Counted from the first letter of the stretch, positions 8,256 through 17,585 are shown. The stretch: 44,367 nt of DNA from Actinospica acidithermotolerans (GCF_018139625.1 NZ_JAGSOH010000060.1:1-44367); one strand, 5' to 3'. Numbers and translations are program-made. Notes: generated by a model not told the origin, from the letters alone.

Positions 8256-9545
8256 TCAGAAGCGCGGTGTGCGCAGCTCCCAACCTGGCTCGGCCAGCCG
8301 CATCGCGGAGGCGTCGTCGCGCACCCGGACGCCGCAGTCCTCGTACTGGCGGTTGAGCCTTTCGAGGGCGTCGTAGTCCAGTTCGACGCCGAGGCCCGCG
8401 CCGCCCGGCACGAGGAGCGAGCCGGTCGCGGTGTTCCATTCGAGGGCGCCGGGACGCACGACGTCCTCGCGGGTCCACGGGGAATGCGTGTCGCAGGCGT
8501 AGTTCAGGTTCGGCACGGCCGCGGCCAGGTGCGTCATCGCGGCGAGCGAGATGCCCAGGTGCGTGTTTGAGTGCATCGACAACCCCCAGCCGAAGGTCTC
8601 GCAGATCCCCGCGAGCTTCAGCGAGGCGCGGAAGCCGCCCCAGTAGTGGTGGTCGGAGAGCACGACCCTGACCGAGTCCAGGGCCACCGCCTCGGGGATC
8701 TCCTGGAACGCGGTGACGCACATGTTGGTCGCCAGCGGGAGCGACGTGGCCCTGGCGACCTCGCCCATCCCGGGGTTGCCGCCGGTCGGGTCCTCCAGGT
8801 ACTCCAGCAGGCCTTCGAGCCGCTTCGCGATGCGCTTGGAGGTCTCGACCGACCAGTTCGCGTTCGGATCCAGCCGCAGCGGGTGGCCGGGGAACGCGGC
8901 GCGCAGCGCCTCGATCGCGTCGGCCTCGGCATCCGGGTCGAACACGCCGCCCTTGAGCTTGAGCGAGGCGAAGCCGTAGGTGTCGACCATGCGCTGAGCC
9001 TGCGCGACGATGCCGGCCGGGTCGAGCGCGTCGCCCCAGTCGTCGTCCTCGTAGTCGGGGCCGGTGGCGCCGGCCGGGTGCTTGGCCCAGCGGTAGAACA
9101 GGTACGCGCTGTACGGCACCTCCTCGCGGACCGCCCCGCCGAGCAGGTCGCACACGCGCAGGCCGGTCGCCTTGCCCTGCGCGTCGAAGCAGGCCACTTC
9201 GAAAGCGCCGATCGCCTGGCCGACCGTCTTCTGCAGCGAGGCCTTGCCGACCAGGTCGGTGAGCGTACTCGGCGTCACCCCGGCGAGCGTGACCGCGACA
9301 CGCTGCGTCAGGCCATTGAGGTCGAACACACTCAGCCCGATGAGCGAGGGCGCGGCCTTGCGCAGGTTGTTCAGCGTCGGGGTGTCGCCGTACGCCTCGG
9401 ACAGGCCGACCACGCCCTCGTCCGTGCGCAGCTCGATGACGGCGCGAAGCTGGTAGGGCTCGTGCACGCCCGAGGCGTTGAGCAGCGGCGGGTCGAGTAC
9501 CGCCACCGGAGTCACGACGACATCGGTGATCTTCGGTGCGCTCAT
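8256..9545 (-). CDS. gudD: Glucarate dehydratase (enolase superfamily)
   Basis: A 429-residue enolase-superfamily enzyme that would dehydrate D-glucarate to 5-dehydro-4-deoxyglucarate, the substrate of KdgD. The KxK motif is Lys196 and Lys198 (SLKLKGG). Metal ligands are Asp226 (LDPNANW), Glu251 (YLEDPTGG) and Asn274, with Asp298 and the general base His325 (SMHSNTHLGIS) following. These match the glucarate dehydratase subgroup well. The start at ATG 9545 is chosen because GGGAGG sits 5 nt upstream; an ATG four codons earlier would abut the operator. The GTTCAC-N4-GTGAAC palindrome just upstream matches the one by kdgD, tying this separate transcript to the same IclR regulon. Confidence 0.92.
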   Translation of the reverse strand: MSAPKITDVVVTPVAVLDPPLLNASGVHEPYQLRAVIELRTDEGVVGLSEAYGDTPTLNNLRKAAPSLIGLSVFDLNGLTQRVAVTLAGVTPSTLTDLVGKASLQKTVGQAIGAFEVACFDAQGKATGLRVCDLLGGAVREEVPYSAYLFYRWAKHPAGATGPDYEDDDWGDALDPAGIVAQAQRMVDTYGFASLKLKGGVFDPDAEADAIEALRAAFPGHPLRLDPNANWSVETSKRIAKRLEGLLEYLEDPTGGNPGMGEVARATSLPLATNMCVTAFQEIPEAVALDSVRVVLSDHHYWGGFRASLKLAGICETFGWGLSMHSNTHLGISLAAMTHLAAAVPNLNYACDTHSPWTREDVVRPGALEWNTATGSLLVPGGAGLGVELDYDALERLNRQYEDCGVRVRDDASAMRLAEPGWELRTPRF

Positions 9546-9558
9546 GACGCCTCCCATT

Positions 9559-9574
9559 GTTCACATACGTGAAC
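9559..9574. promoter_or_regulatory. Probable IclR operator before gudD
   Basis: Perfect palindrome GTTCAC-N4-GTGAAC located 14 bp upstream of the gudD start. Upstream on the minus strand are TTGCGG and CATTAT 16 nt apart, which could be the -35 and -10, so the palindrome would lie at the transcription start. The same core occurs at 3702-3717. Confidence 0.72.
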
Positions 9575-9653
9575 GCTATGCATAATGCTGAACGGCTTGG
9601 CTACCGCAACATATGCCGTGGGATCAGGGGCGTCAAGCGCGTCCGGGCGTGAC

Positions 9654-10424
9654 TCAGCGCACCGGGTGGCCGGCCTCGCGCAGGGCGTCCTTGACCTGAC
9701 CGATGCTCAGATCGCCGAAGTGGAAGACCGACGCGGCCAGCACCGCGTCCGCGCCCGCGGCCACGGCCGGGGCGAAGTCCTCGACCCGGCCGGCGCCGCC
9801 CGAGGCGATCACCGGGATCCTCACCTCGGCGCGCACCAGCCGGATCAGCTCCAGGTCGTAGCCGTCCTTGGTGCCGTCGGCGTCCATCGAGTTCAGCAGG
9901 ATCTCGCCGGCGCCGAGCTCGGCGGCCCGGGCGGTCCACTCGACGGCGTCGATGCCCGTCGAGGTGCGCCCGCCGTGCGTGGTGACCTCGAAGCCCGACC
10001 CGGTGCTCACGCCCTCGGGGCAGCGGCGCACGTCGGCCGAGAGCACCAGGACCTGGCTGCCGAAGCGGTGCGCGATCTCGGAGATCAGCTCGGGACGCGC
10101 GATGGCGGCGGTGTTCACGCCCACCTTGTCGGCGCCCGCGCGCAGCAGCCGGTCCACGTCGTCCGGGGTGCGCACTCCCCCGCCGACGGTCAGCGGGATG
10201 AAGACCTGCTCGGCCGTGCGGCGGACCAGGTCGTAGGTCGTCTCGCGGTCCCCGCTCGAGGCGGTGACGTCCAGGAAGGTCAGCTCGTCCGCCCCGGCGG
10301 CGTCGTAGGCGCGGGCCAGCTCGACCGGGTCGCCCGCGTCGCGCAGGTCGGCGAAGTTCACGCCCTTGACCACGCGGCCGGCGTCCACGTCGAGGCAGGG
10401 GATGACGCGAACAGCCAGGGTCAT
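9654..10424 (-). CDS. hisF: Imidazole glycerol phosphate synthase cyclase subunit HisF
   Basis: A 256-residue (beta/alpha)8-barrel cyclase that uses ammonia from HisH to turn PRFAR into imidazole glycerol phosphate and AICAR. The catalytic aspartates are Asp12 ([15 protein letters not shown]) and Asp131 (LSADVRR). Phosphate-binding motifs VGGGVRT and ASGGAGR are present. Length is normal. Its ATG overlaps the stop of the ridA-like gene (ATGA). It is the last gene of the histidine operon. The gap between its stop and gudD holds the gudD promoter, and no strong terminator is evident. Confidence 0.97.
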   Translation of the reverse strand: MTLAVRVIPCLDVDAGRVVKGVNFADLRDAGDPVELARAYDAAGADELTFLDVTASSGDRETTYDLVRRTAEQVFIPLTVGGGVRTPDDVDRLLRAGADKVGVNTAAIARPELISEIAHRFGSQVLVLSADVRRCPEGVSTGSGFEVTTHGGRTSTGIDAVEWTARAAELGAGEILLNSMDADGTKDGYDLELIRLVRAEVRIPVIASGGAGRVEDFAPAVAAGADAVLAASVFHFGDLSIGQVKDALREAGHPVR

Positions 10425-10813
10425 GTCGATCCGTCCCGGTAGGCGTCGATCTCGACTTCGACCAGCATCTGCGGGTCGATCAGCTTGGACACGACGACCA
10501 TCGTGGCCGCCGGGCGCACCGCGTCGAACAGCTCCTTGTGCGCACGGCCGACCGGCGCCATGTCGCGCGTGTGCGTGACGTACATCCGGGTGCGCACGAC
10601 GTGCTCCAGGCCGAAACCGCCCTGCTTGAGCGCGGCCAGCGCGATGCCGAAGGCCTTGATCGCCTGCTGAAAGGGATCGCCCTCGTGGTGCACCACGCCG
10701 TCCTCGACCGCGGTGCAGCCGGAGACGTAGGCGTTGGGGCCGGCGATCACGGCCCGGCTGTAACCGAAGGCGTCCTCCCAGGGACCGCCCGACGCGATAC
10801 GAACCACACTCAA
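10421..10813 (-). CDS. RidA-family protein inside the his operon
   Basis: A 130-residue protein of the RidA/YjgF/UK114 family, whose founding members hydrolyse reactive enamine/imine intermediates. Visible family features are [18 protein letters not shown], the arginine in [11 protein letters not shown] and the C-terminal LVEVEIDAY. The start TTG overlaps the hisA stop (TTGA) and has GGAGG about 10 nt upstream; a GTG two codons later is an alternative. Its own stop overlaps the hisF start. Such tight coupling suggests a role alongside histidine synthesis, but its substrate is not known. Confidence 0.88.
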   Translation of the reverse strand: MSVVRIASGGPWEDAFGYSRAVIAGPNAYVSGCTAVEDGVVHHEGDPFQQAIKAFGIALAALKQGGFGLEHVVRTRMYVTHTRDMAPVGRAHKELFDAVRPAATMVVVSKLIDPQMLVEVEIDAYRDGST

Positions 10814-11547
10814 CGGGACACAGCCTCCAAGGCCTGCTCGAGGGTGAACGCGCCCGCGTACAGCGCCTTGCCCACGATAGCCCCCTCGACGCCCAGCGGC
10901 ACGAGCCCGGCGAGCGCCCTGAGATCGTCGAGGCTTGACACGCCGCCGCTGGCCACCACCGGCCGGTCGGTGGCCGCGCACACCTCGCGGTAGAGCTGCA
11001 CGTTCGGCCCGGCCAGCATGCCGTCCTTGTTCACGTCGGTGATGACGTAGCGCGCGCAGCCCTCCGCGTCGAGCCGGGCCATCGCCTCGAACAGCTCGCC
11101 GCCGTCGGTGGTCCAGCCGCGGCCGCGCAGCCGCCAGGAGCCGTCCTCCAGCTTGCAGTCCAGGCCCACCGCGATCCGGTCGCCGTACTCGGCGATGGCC
11201 TTGGCGACCCACTCGGGCTGCTCCATCGCCGCGGTGCCCAGGTTGACCCGGGTGCAGCCGGTGGCGAGGGCCGCGCGCAGCGACTCGTCGTCCCTGATGC
11301 CGCCGGACAGCTCGACCTTGACGTCCAGCGCGGCGACGACGGAGGCGAGCAGCTCCCGGTTGGAGCCGCGTCCGAAGGCGGCGTCGAGGTCGACCAGGTG
11401 CACCCACTCGGCTCCCGCGGACTGCCAGGCCAGCGCGGCCTCCAGGGGCGCGCCGTACGACGTGGCGGTGCCCGCCTCGCCGCGCACCAGCCGGACCGCC
11501 GCTCCGCCCTCGACGTCCACGGCGGGCAGGAGTTCGAGCTTCGACAT
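10810..11547 (-). CDS. priA: Bifunctional HisA/TrpF isomerase PriA
   Basis: A 245-residue barrel isomerase. In actinobacteria lacking trpF, PriA isomerises both ProFAR in histidine synthesis and phosphoribosyl anthranilate in tryptophan synthesis. Key residues fall at the positions known from mycobacterial PriA: Asp11 (LPAVDVEGG), Arg19, Thr170 and Asp175 (VITDVNKDG). [13 protein letters not shown] and [13 protein letters not shown] are the phosphate-binding loops. An AAGGAA site lies about 8 nt before the ATG. There is a 39-nt gap after hisH. Whether it really serves both pathways depends on the absence of trpF elsewhere, which this window cannot show. Confidence 0.93.
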   Translation of the reverse strand: MSKLELLPAVDVEGGAAVRLVRGEAGTATSYGAPLEAALAWQSAGAEWVHLVDLDAAFGRGSNRELLASVVAALDVKVELSGGIRDDESLRAALATGCTRVNLGTAAMEQPEWVAKAIAEYGDRIAVGLDCKLEDGSWRLRGRGWTTDGGELFEAMARLDAEGCARYVITDVNKDGMLAGPNVQLYREVCAATDRPVVASGGVSSLDDLRALAGLVPLGVEGAIVGKALYAGAFTLEQALEAVSR

Positions 11548-11586
11548 GCCGGGGGTTCCTTCGCTAAATCAGGCTGAATCTGGGTG

Positions 11587-12219
11587 TCAGAGCGTCTTGA
11601 TCCAGTTGGCGAGCAGCTGGGCGCCCGCGTCGCCGGACTTCTCCGGGTGGAACTGGGCGGCCCACAGCGGGCCGTTCTCCACGGCGGCGACGAACGGCCG
11701 CGCGCCGTAGTCGCACCAGGCGACCTTCGGCGTGGCCAGCGCGCCGGTGTCGTTCAGGTGCCACTCCTGCGCCGCGTAGGAGTGCACGAAGTAGAACCGG
11801 GTGCCTTCGTCGAGCCCTGCGAACATGGTGCTGTCCTCGGGGACGGTCACCGAGTTCCAGCCCATGTGCGGCACGACGGGCGCCTCGAGCCGGGCGATCG
11901 TCCCCGGCCACTCGCCGCAGCCCTCGGTCTCCACGCCGTGCTCGATGCCGCGCTCGAACAGGATCTGCATGCCGACGCAGACGCCGATGACCGGTCGCCC
12001 GCCGGCCAGCCGGCGCCCGATGATCCGGTGGCCGAGCACCCCGCGAAGCCCCTCCATGCAGGCCGCGTAGGCGCCGACGCCGGGCACGAACAGCCCGTCC
12101 GCGTTGACGCAGGTGTCGAAGTCGGAGGTCACGGTGACGTCCACGCCGTGCCGGGCCACCGCTCGTTCGGCCGAGCGGATGTTGCCTGAGCCGTAGTCGA
12201 GGATCGCGACCGTCGTCAT
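11587..12219 (-). CDS. hisH: Imidazole glycerol phosphate synthase glutaminase subunit HisH
   Basis: A 210-residue class I glutamine amidotransferase that supplies ammonia to HisF. The catalytic triad is Cys81 in [11 protein letters not shown] with His191 and Glu193 in QFHPEKS. The oxyanion strand PGVGAY and the N-terminal [12 protein letters not shown] are typical of HisH. The ATG overlaps the stop of the upstream small membrane gene in an ATGA, so it is translationally coupled. Length is normal for the family. Confidence 0.96.
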   Translation of the reverse strand: MTTVAILDYGSGNIRSAERAVARHGVDVTVTSDFDTCVNADGLFVPGVGAYAACMEGLRGVLGHRIIGRRLAGGRPVIGVCVGMQILFERGIEHGVETEGCGEWPGTIARLEAPVVPHMGWNSVTVPEDSTMFAGLDEGTRFYFVHSYAAQEWHLNDTGALATPKVAWCDYGARPFVAAVENGPLWAAQFHPEKSGDAGAQLLANWIKTL

Positions 12220-12377
12220 TTCCACCTCATGACACCGGAGGCGATGGCGAGCGCACTGCACACCGCGAGCATCCCGATGACGGTCTTCGGCAGCCCCTGC
12301 TTGACGAACGAGATCACCCCGCCGAGCAGGAACAGACCGAGCAGAATGAGCAGCGCCGCGCTGTAGCTGTTGGTCAC
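12216..12377 (-). CDS. 53-residue membrane protein within the his operon
   Basis: A short gene of 53 residues. It starts at a GTG overlapping the hisB stop (GTGA) and ends with a TGA overlapping the hisH start (ATGA). Two hydrophobic stretches are visible: about residues 8-25 ([18 protein letters not shown]) and about 33-50 ([18 protein letters not shown]), separated by KQGLPK, with a C-terminal MRWK. It should be a two-helix inner-membrane protein. Overlap on both sides with real genes argues strongly that it is translated. I recall similar small unnamed proteins at this place in other actinobacterial his operons, but no function is known to me. Confidence 0.82.
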   Translation of the reverse strand: MTNSYSAALLILLGLFLLGGVISFVKQGLPKTVIGMLAVCSALAIASGVMRWK

Positions 12378-12979
12378 AGGACACCCTTCGTGGACGGGAC
12401 GCCGGTCACCCTCGGGTCGAGCGCGCAGGCGTCCCGCAGCGCCCGCGCCACCGCCTTGAACTGGGCTTCGACGATGTGGTGCGCGTTGCGCCCGTAGGGC
12501 ACGCGCACGTGCAGGCAGATCTGGGCCTGGGCGATGAAGGACTCGAAGATGTGCCGGGTCAGGGTCGTGTCGTACGCCCCGATCATCGGCGCCATCCGCT
12601 CGGGCTCCTCGTGCACCAGGTACGGCCGGCCGGACAGGTCGACGACGGCCTCGGCCAGCGTCTCGTCCAGCGGCACGGACGCGTTGGCGAAGCGGCGGAT
12701 CCCGGCCTTGTCCCCCAAGGCCTCCCGGAAGGCGCCGCCGAGCGCGAGCGCGGTGTCCTCGACCGTGTGGTGCGAGTCCACGTGCAGGTCGCCGGTGGTC
12801 TTCACGAGCAGGTCGAACAGGCCGTGCTTGGCCAGCTGGGCGAGCATGTGGTCGTAGAAGCCGACGCCCGTGTCGATGTCCGCGACGCCGGTGCCGTCGA
12901 GGTCGACCTCGACCAGGACGCTGGACTCCTTCGTGGTCCGGGCGACCCGGCCGTAACGCCGGTGACGGGTCTCGCTCAC
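12374..12979 (-). CDS. hisB: Imidazoleglycerol-phosphate dehydratase
   Basis: A 201-residue monofunctional dehydratase that converts imidazole glycerol phosphate to imidazole acetol phosphate. The manganese-binding histidine motifs are present as [11 protein letters not shown] in the first half and [14 protein letters not shown] in the second. [10 protein letters not shown] also matches the family. The GTG start overlaps the hisC stop (GTGA), and the stop overlaps the next small gene. No phosphatase domain is fused, as expected in actinobacteria. Confidence 0.97.
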   Translation of the reverse strand: MSETRHRRYGRVARTTKESSVLVEVDLDGTGVADIDTGVGFYDHMLAQLAKHGLFDLLVKTTGDLHVDSHHTVEDTALALGGAFREALGDKAGIRRFANASVPLDETLAEAVVDLSGRPYLVHEEPERMAPMIGAYDTTLTRHIFESFIAQAQICLHVRVPYGRNAHHIVEAQFKAVARALRDACALDPRVTGVPSTKGVL

Positions 12980-14076
12980 GAATTCTCCTCGGTCAAGATC
13001 TCCCGGAGGCCATCCAGGAACGCGGTGGTCTCTTCGACGGTGCCCGCCGTCACGCGCAGCTTATTGGGCAGCAGTCCCTCGCGGACGAGCACCCCCCGGT
13101 CCAGCAGCGCCTGCCAGACCGCGTGGGCGTCCGGGAAGTCCCCGAACGCGACGAAGTTCGCGTCGGAGGGGACGACGTCCAGGCCGAGCGCGGTCAGCTC
13201 CGCGACGATCCGGTCGCGCTGGGCCTTCACCGCGTCGACCGTCCCGAGCAGCTCGGCGGTGTGCGCGAGCGCAGTGCGCGCGACGGCCTGGGTGAACGCG
13301 GACAGGTGGTACGGCAGGCGCACCAGCAGCAGCGCGTCGATCACGGCCGGGTCGGCGGCGAGGTAGCCGATCCGCGCGCCGGCCATGGCGAAGGCCTTCG
13401 ACATGGTGCGGGTCACGATCAGCCGCGGGCGGCCCGGGAGCAGCGTGAGCGCGGAGGGCGTGCCCGGCCGGAAGAACTCGGCGTACGCCTCGTCGATCAC
13501 GACCATGCCGGGCGCCGCATCGACGACGGCCTCGACCAGCTCCATCGGCGCGGCGGTGCCGGTCGGGTTGTTCGGCGAGGTGAGGAACACGATGTCCGGC
13601 CGGTGGCGCTCGATCGCGGCCGCCGCGGCGGCCGGGTCCAGCGTGAAGTCGGCCGAGCGCGGCTCGGAGATCCAGGTCGTCCCGGTGGCCAGCGCGATCA
13701 GCCGGTGCATCGAGTAGGAGGGCTCGAAGCCCAGCGCGCTGCGGCCGGAGCCGCCGAAGCACTGCAGGATCTGCTGGATGATCTCGTTCGACCCGTTGGC
13801 GGCCCACAGGTTCCCGCCGACCAGGCCGTGCCCGAGGTACTGGGCGAGGTCCTTGCGCAGCTCCTCGGCGTCCCGGTCCGGGTAGCGGTTCGCCCCGGCG
13901 GCGGCGTGCGCGGCGGCCTCGGCGAGGTCGGCCACCAGCGCGGCGGACGGCGGGTACGGGTTCTCGTTCGTGTTCAGCAGGTACGGCACGTCCAGCTGCG
14001 GCGCGCCGTAGGGCGACAGGCCGCGCAGGTCGTCCCGGATCGGCAGGTCCCGCCAGGTGAGCACGGGCTCGGACAC
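12976..14076 (-). CDS. hisC: Histidinol-phosphate aminotransferase
   Basis: A 366-residue class I/II PLP-dependent aminotransferase acting on imidazole acetol phosphate. The PLP lysine is Lys227 in [18 protein letters not shown], and Asn170/Asp195-type contacts are seen in LTSPNNPTG and [21 protein letters not shown] at the N-terminus is typical of HisC. The GTG start abuts the hisD stop directly (TGAGTG). Length and layout are normal. Confidence 0.96.
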   Translation of the reverse strand: MSEPVLTWRDLPIRDDLRGLSPYGAPQLDVPYLLNTNENPYPPSAALVADLAEAAAHAAAGANRYPDRDAEELRKDLAQYLGHGLVGGNLWAANGSNEIIQQILQCFGGSGRSALGFEPSYSMHRLIALATGTTWISEPRSADFTLDPAAAAAAIERHRPDIVFLTSPNNPTGTAAPMELVEAVVDAAPGMVVIDEAYAEFFRPGTPSALTLLPGRPRLIVTRTMSKAFAMAGARIGYLAADPAVIDALLLVRLPYHLSAFTQAVARTALAHTAELLGTVDAVKAQRDRIVAELTALGLDVVPSDANFVAFGDFPDAHAVWQALLDRGVLVREGLLPNKLRVTAGTVEETTAFLDGLREILTEENS

Positions 14077-15486
14077 TCAGTCCTCCAGGGGCTGGTCGAC
14101 GGGGTCGGTGCGCGGAGGCTCGACGGCGTCGGCGGCCTCCGGCCGGGCCGCGGCCGGAGCAGGCTGCTCCGGCTGGCGGCGGGCGAGCACGGCCTCGCCG
14201 TGCGCGGGCAGGTCCTCGGCGTTCGCGAGGGTGACGACGTGCGGCGCGACCTCGGCCAGCGCGGGCTCGTTGTACTCCACGATGTGGATGCCCTTGAGGA
14301 AGCTCTGCACCGACAGGCCGGAGCTGTGGCAGGCGCAGCCGCCGGTGGGCAGCACGTGGTTGGAGCCGGCGCAGTAGTCGCCGAGCGAGACCGGCGAGTA
14401 GGGGCCGACGAAGATGGCGCCGGCGTTGCGCACCCGTCCGGCCCAGACGCGGGCGTTCGAGGTCTGGATCTCCAGGTGCTCGGCCGCGTAGCCGTCCACC
14501 ACGGCCAGGCCCGCCTCCAGGTCGTCCACCAGGATCAGCGCGGACTGCCGGCCGCCGAGCGCCTGGGTGATCCGCTCCCGGTGCTTGGTCGCCGCGACCC
14601 GGTTCTCCAGCTCCAGGTCGACGGCCTCGATCAGCGCGGGCGAGTCGGTGACCAGCACGGCCGCGGCCATCGGGTCGTGCTCGGCCTGGCTGATCAGGTC
14701 GGCCGCGACGTGGCCCGGGTCGGCGGACAGGTCGGCGAGGATCGCGATCTCGGTCGGGCCGGCCTCGGTGTCGATGCCGATCCGCCCCTTGAGCAGCCGC
14801 TTGGCCGCGGCGACGTAGATGTTTCCCGGCCCGGTGACGATGTCGACCGGGCGGCAGCCGGTCTCGCCCGGCCCCGACCCGTACGCGAACATGGCGATCG
14901 CCTGCGCGCCGCCGACCGCGTAGACCTCCTCGACGCCGAGCAGCGCGCACGCCGCCAGGATCGTCGGGTGCGGCAGGCCGCCGAACTCGCGCTGCGGCGG
15001 CGAGGCGACCGCGATCTGCTCCACGCCCGCGACCTGCGCCGGGATCACGTTCATCACCACCGAGGAGGGCAGCACCGCGAGGCCGCCGGGCACGTACAGG
15101 CCCGCGCGCCGGATCGGCACCCAGCGCTCCGTGACCATTCCGCCGGGCACCACGACCGTCTGCACGTCGCGCCGCTTCTGGTCGGTGTGCACCTTGCGGG
15201 CGCGCCGGATGGACTCCTCGAGCGCGGCCCTGATCTGCGGGTCGAGCCCGGTCAGCGCCTGCGCGATGGCGTCCGCGGACACCCGCAGCGAGCGCAGCCG
15301 CACGCCGTCGAACCGCTCGCCGTATTCGATCAGCGCCGCCTCGCCGCGATGGCGGACGTCTTCGCAGATCGGCCGGACGGTCTCGACGGCCGCCTCGATG
15401 TCGAACTCGGCCCGCGGCACCAGCGTGCGCACGTCGAGGTTCGCCGAACGCAGGTCCATTCCACGCAAATCGATACGGTTGATCAC
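14077..15486 (-). CDS. hisD: Histidinol dehydrogenase
   Basis: A 469-residue enzyme for the last two oxidations, histidinol to histidine. Family signatures are [23 protein letters not shown], the zinc-site residues in SQAEHDP, and [13 protein letters not shown]. About 35 C-terminal residues rich in Pro, Ala and Glu extend past the conserved core. The GTG start (GTG ATC AAC CGT, i.e. V-I-N-R-I-D-L-R-G) matches the usual N-terminus. It has no Shine-Dalgarno site but lies 6 nt after a TACACT box, so the mRNA is probably leaderless. It is the first gene of the his operon and diverges from the LON-domain gene. Confidence 0.96.
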   Translation of the reverse strand: MINRIDLRGMDLRSANLDVRTLVPRAEFDIEAAVETVRPICEDVRHRGEAALIEYGERFDGVRLRSLRVSADAIAQALTGLDPQIRAALEESIRRARKVHTDQKRRDVQTVVVPGGMVTERWVPIRRAGLYVPGGLAVLPSSVVMNVIPAQVAGVEQIAVASPPQREFGGLPHPTILAACALLGVEEVYAVGGAQAIAMFAYGSGPGETGCRPVDIVTGPGNIYVAAAKRLLKGRIGIDTEAGPTEIAILADLSADPGHVAADLISQAEHDPMAAAVLVTDSPALIEAVDLELENRVAATKHRERITQALGGRQSALILVDDLEAGLAVVDGYAAEHLEIQTSNARVWAGRVRNAGAIFVGPYSPVSLGDYCAGSNHVLPTGGCACHSSGLSVQSFLKGIHIVEYNEPALAEVAPHVVTLANAEDLPAHGEAVLARRQPEQPAPAAARPEAADAVEPPRTDPVDQPLED

Positions 15487-15492
15487 ACAACC

Positions 15493-15498
15493 AGTGTA
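15493..15498 (-). promoter_or_regulatory. -10 box of the his operon, leaderless arrangement
   Basis: TACACT on the minus strand is followed by 6 nt and then the hisD GTG. There is no ribosome-binding site. This matches the TANNNT-N6/7-RTG pattern of actinobacterial leaderless transcripts. No good -35 is visible. Confidence 0.55.
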
Positions 15499-15607
15499 GA
15501 TGCCTCTCACCCGCTGCTTGCGCGGATATCCATATGGTGAGCGAGGCGTCGGCGCCGCGGCCCGAAGGGGTTCGCCGAGCCGTGCGGATTCCCGGCTCCG
15601 CACGCCT

Positions 15608-15613
15608 TACGCT
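15608..15613 (+). promoter_or_regulatory. -10 box of the LON-domain gene, leaderless arrangement
   Basis: TACGCT is followed by 6 nt and the ATG at 15620. No Shine-Dalgarno site is seen. It is the divergent counterpart of the hisD promoter. Confidence 0.5.
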
Positions 15614-15619
15614 ATGGGC

Positions 15620-16282
15620 ATGCCGACGACGCTGCCCCTGTTCCCGCTCGGCTCGGTGCTCTTCCCCGGAGTGGTCATGCCGCTCCGCGTCTTCGAACCC
15701 AGGTACCGCCAGCTGGTCGAGGACCTGCAGGCGCTGCCCGAGGGCGCGGACCAGCGCTTCGGCGTCGTCGCCATCAAGGACGGCCGAGAGGTCGGCGAAG
15801 GCAGCGTCCGCAGCGTCTACGAGTACGGCTGCTCCGCCCAGATCTCCGCCGTCGACGCCGCCGACGACGGCTCGTACTCGCTGGTCACGACGGGAGTGGA
15901 GCGCTTCCGCGTGCTCTCCGCCGACCTGGCCGGCGCCCCGTACCCCACCGGCGAGGTCGAGTTCCTCGACGACGTCCCCGGCGAGGACGCCGACTCCCTG
16001 CGCACCCCCGCCACCGCCCAGTTCCTCGCCTACCAGCGCGCCCTCTCCGGCCTGCGCGGCGTGCGGGTGGGCCCGCTCCCCCAGCTCCCCGACGACGCGA
16101 CGGTGCTCTCGTACCTGATCGCCGCCACCATGATCATCGACGTCCGCGAGAAGCACTCCCTCCTCGCCGCCGCCGACACCGCCACCCGCCTGCGCCGCGA
16201 GCAGGCCCTGCTCCGCCGCGAGGCCCTGCTGATCCAGGAGCTGCGCTCCCTGCCGGCGGTGGACCTGCTGAAGCGGGACTGA
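15620..16282 (+). CDS. LON peptidase substrate-binding-domain protein
   Basis: A 220-residue protein consisting of a LON N-terminal (PUA-like) substrate-binding domain. TLPLFPLGSVLFPGVVMPLRVFEPRYRQLVEDL is the signature start, and the C-terminal third is helical (TMIIDVREKHSLLAAADTATRLRREQALLRRE). There is no ATPase or protease domain, so it is not Lon itself. Such stand-alone proteins are common in actinobacteria and their role is unclear. I chose ATG 15620 because homologous residues begin there and a TACGCT box lies 6 nt upstream; an ATG two codons earlier would fall directly on the -10. Confidence 0.88.
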   Translation: MPTTLPLFPLGSVLFPGVVMPLRVFEPRYRQLVEDLQALPEGADQRFGVVAIKDGREVGEGSVRSVYEYGCSAQISAVDAADDGSYSLVTTGVERFRVLSADLAGAPYPTGEVEFLDDVPGEDADSLRTPATAQFLAYQRALSGLRGVRVGPLPQLPDDATVLSYLIAATMIIDVREKHSLLAAADTATRLRREQALLRREALLIQELRSLPAVDLLKRD

Positions 16283-16376
16283 GGTCGCTTTAGTCGGTAG
16301 GCGGGGCCGGTAGCTGACGAACGACGACCGCGCTGGAACCGCGACCGACGCGAACGACTCCGCCGGTGATGTCGCC

Positions 16377-16886
16377 CTAGCCCCGCCCGATCGGCGCCGT
16401 CACCGCGGCCGTGAGCCGGACCAGGTCCGCCGGGGCGAGCTCGATCTCGAAGCCGCGGCGGCCGCCGGAGCAGTAGACGGCCTCGTGCTCGAGCGCCGAG
16501 TCGTCGACGACGGTGCGCAACTGCTTGCGCTGGCCCAGCGGCGAGATGCCGCCGAGGACGTAGCCGGTGGAGCGTTCGGCGGCGGCGGGGTCGGCCATGG
16601 CGGCCTTCTTGCCGCCTACCGCGGTGGCCAGGGCCTTGAGGTCGAGGGAGCCGGAGACCGGGACCACGGCGACCGTCAGCTTGCCGTCGACGTCGGCGAG
16701 CAGGGTTTTGAAGACGCGCTCGGGGACGACGCCCATCGCTTCGGCGGCCTCGGTGCCGAAGTTGCCGTTGGCGGGGTCGTGCTCGTAGCTGTGCGTCTCG
16801 AAGGGGACGCCGGCCTTCGTCAGCGCCACCGTCGCCGGGGTGCCCGCGCCCGCTGTCCTGTTCGCCGCCTTGCCGTTCTTCGCCAC
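16377..16886 (-). CDS. ybaK: YbaK/EbsC-type Cys-tRNA(Pro) deacylase
   Basis: A 169-residue editing protein of the YbaK/ProX superfamily, which hydrolyses mischarged Cys-tRNA(Pro). The conserved lysine is Lys60 in ERVFKTLLADV. LTVAVVPVSGSLDLKALA, the GYVLGGISPLGQRK glycine-rich loop and the C-terminal GRRGFEIELAPADLVRLT are family features. A basic, Ala-rich N-terminus of about 15 residues precedes the domain. The GTG start lacks a ribosome-binding site and lies 7 nt after a TAATCT box (16899-16894), suggesting a leaderless transcript. It is convergent with the LON-domain gene. Confidence 0.92.
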   Translation of the reverse strand: MAKNGKAANRTAGAGTPATVALTKAGVPFETHSYEHDPANGNFGTEAAEAMGVVPERVFKTLLADVDGKLTVAVVPVSGSLDLKALATAVGGKKAAMADPAAAERSTGYVLGGISPLGQRKQLRTVVDDSALEHEAVYCSGGRRGFEIELAPADLVRLTAAVTAPIGRG

Positions 16887-16934
16887 GGCCGCAAGATTAC
16901 CGGCCGCCGCGACGGCCGCTCGCCGGACGCCGCG

Positions 16935-17585
16935 TCACCGCGCCGCCGGGTCCTCCGGACCTGGCGCGGTCAGGTCGACCGGGTCGGCCCAGCCGGGGAA
17001 GGACTCCGGCTGCTGCGGCTCGGGGTCGGCCGGGCCGAAGATGAGCATCAGCAGGAAGTACAGGCCGACGGCGACAGCCGGCCAGAGCCAGATGACGCCG
17101 GTCGCGCTCAGTTGCAGCGGGAGGTCGAAGGTGCCGTTGTTGGGGATGTTCTCCGCCGCCTTGACGATGGAGCCGCGGCCGGGGCCGAGCCAGGTGCCGA
17201 ACCAGGCGGCGAAGTAGGCGGCGCCGATGCCGGCTCCGGCGAGGGCGAGGGCGGCGCCGACGGGGCCGCGGCGGCGGAACCAGGTGAAGGCGACGATCGC
17301 GAGCAGGATGCCGGCGACGGCGGCGCAGATGCCGAAGGTGCCGTCCTGGCCGACGAAGCCCTTGGTCTCGGCGTTCGCGTAGTAGGCGGACTTCTCTCCG
17401 TTCGAGATGCTCACCACGCCCTGCACCGTCGGCGCGATCGCGCGCCAGATCACGGCTACCAGGACCCCGGCGACCATGGACAGCGCGCCCAGCAGCAGCG
17501 CGCTCCACACCTCGCCGCGCCACCAGGGCTTCCCGGTCTCGAACGCGGGCGACGTGGGCGCTATCTCGGTACTCATCGACGACAC
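16935..17585 (-). CDS. DUF2567-like four-helix membrane protein
   Basis: A 216-residue integral membrane protein with four predicted transmembrane segments at about 26-48, 82-102, 107-134 and 158-184. The pattern, with WRAIAPTVQ after the first helix, an extracytoplasmic stretch ending in a DGTFGI motif, then RRRGPVGAALALAGAGIGA and GTWLGPGRG, resembles the actinobacterial DUF2567 family. Function is unknown. The start is ambiguous between GTG 17585 and ATG 17576; neither has a clear ribosome-binding site. The C-terminal 30 residues are Pro- and Glu-rich and likely cytoplasmic. Confidence 0.75.
   Translation of the reverse strand: MSSMSTEIAPTSPAFETGKPWWRGEVWSALLLGALSMVAGVLVAVIWRAIAPTVQGVVSISNGEKSAYYANAETKGFVGQDGTFGICAAVAGILLAIVAFTWFRRRGPVGAALALAGAGIGAAYFAAWFGTWLGPGRGSIVKAAENIPNNGTFDLPLQLSATGVIWLWPAVAVGLYFLLMLIFGPADPEPQQPESFPGWADPVDLTAPGPEDPAAR

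Noticed and set aside
13061-16156. A 1031-codon open frame on the minus strand across hisC, hisD and the LON-domain gene
   Set aside because: It runs in an alternative frame of clear his genes, is extremely Arg/Gly-rich and has no recognisable domain. High GC makes long antisense and shifted frames common.
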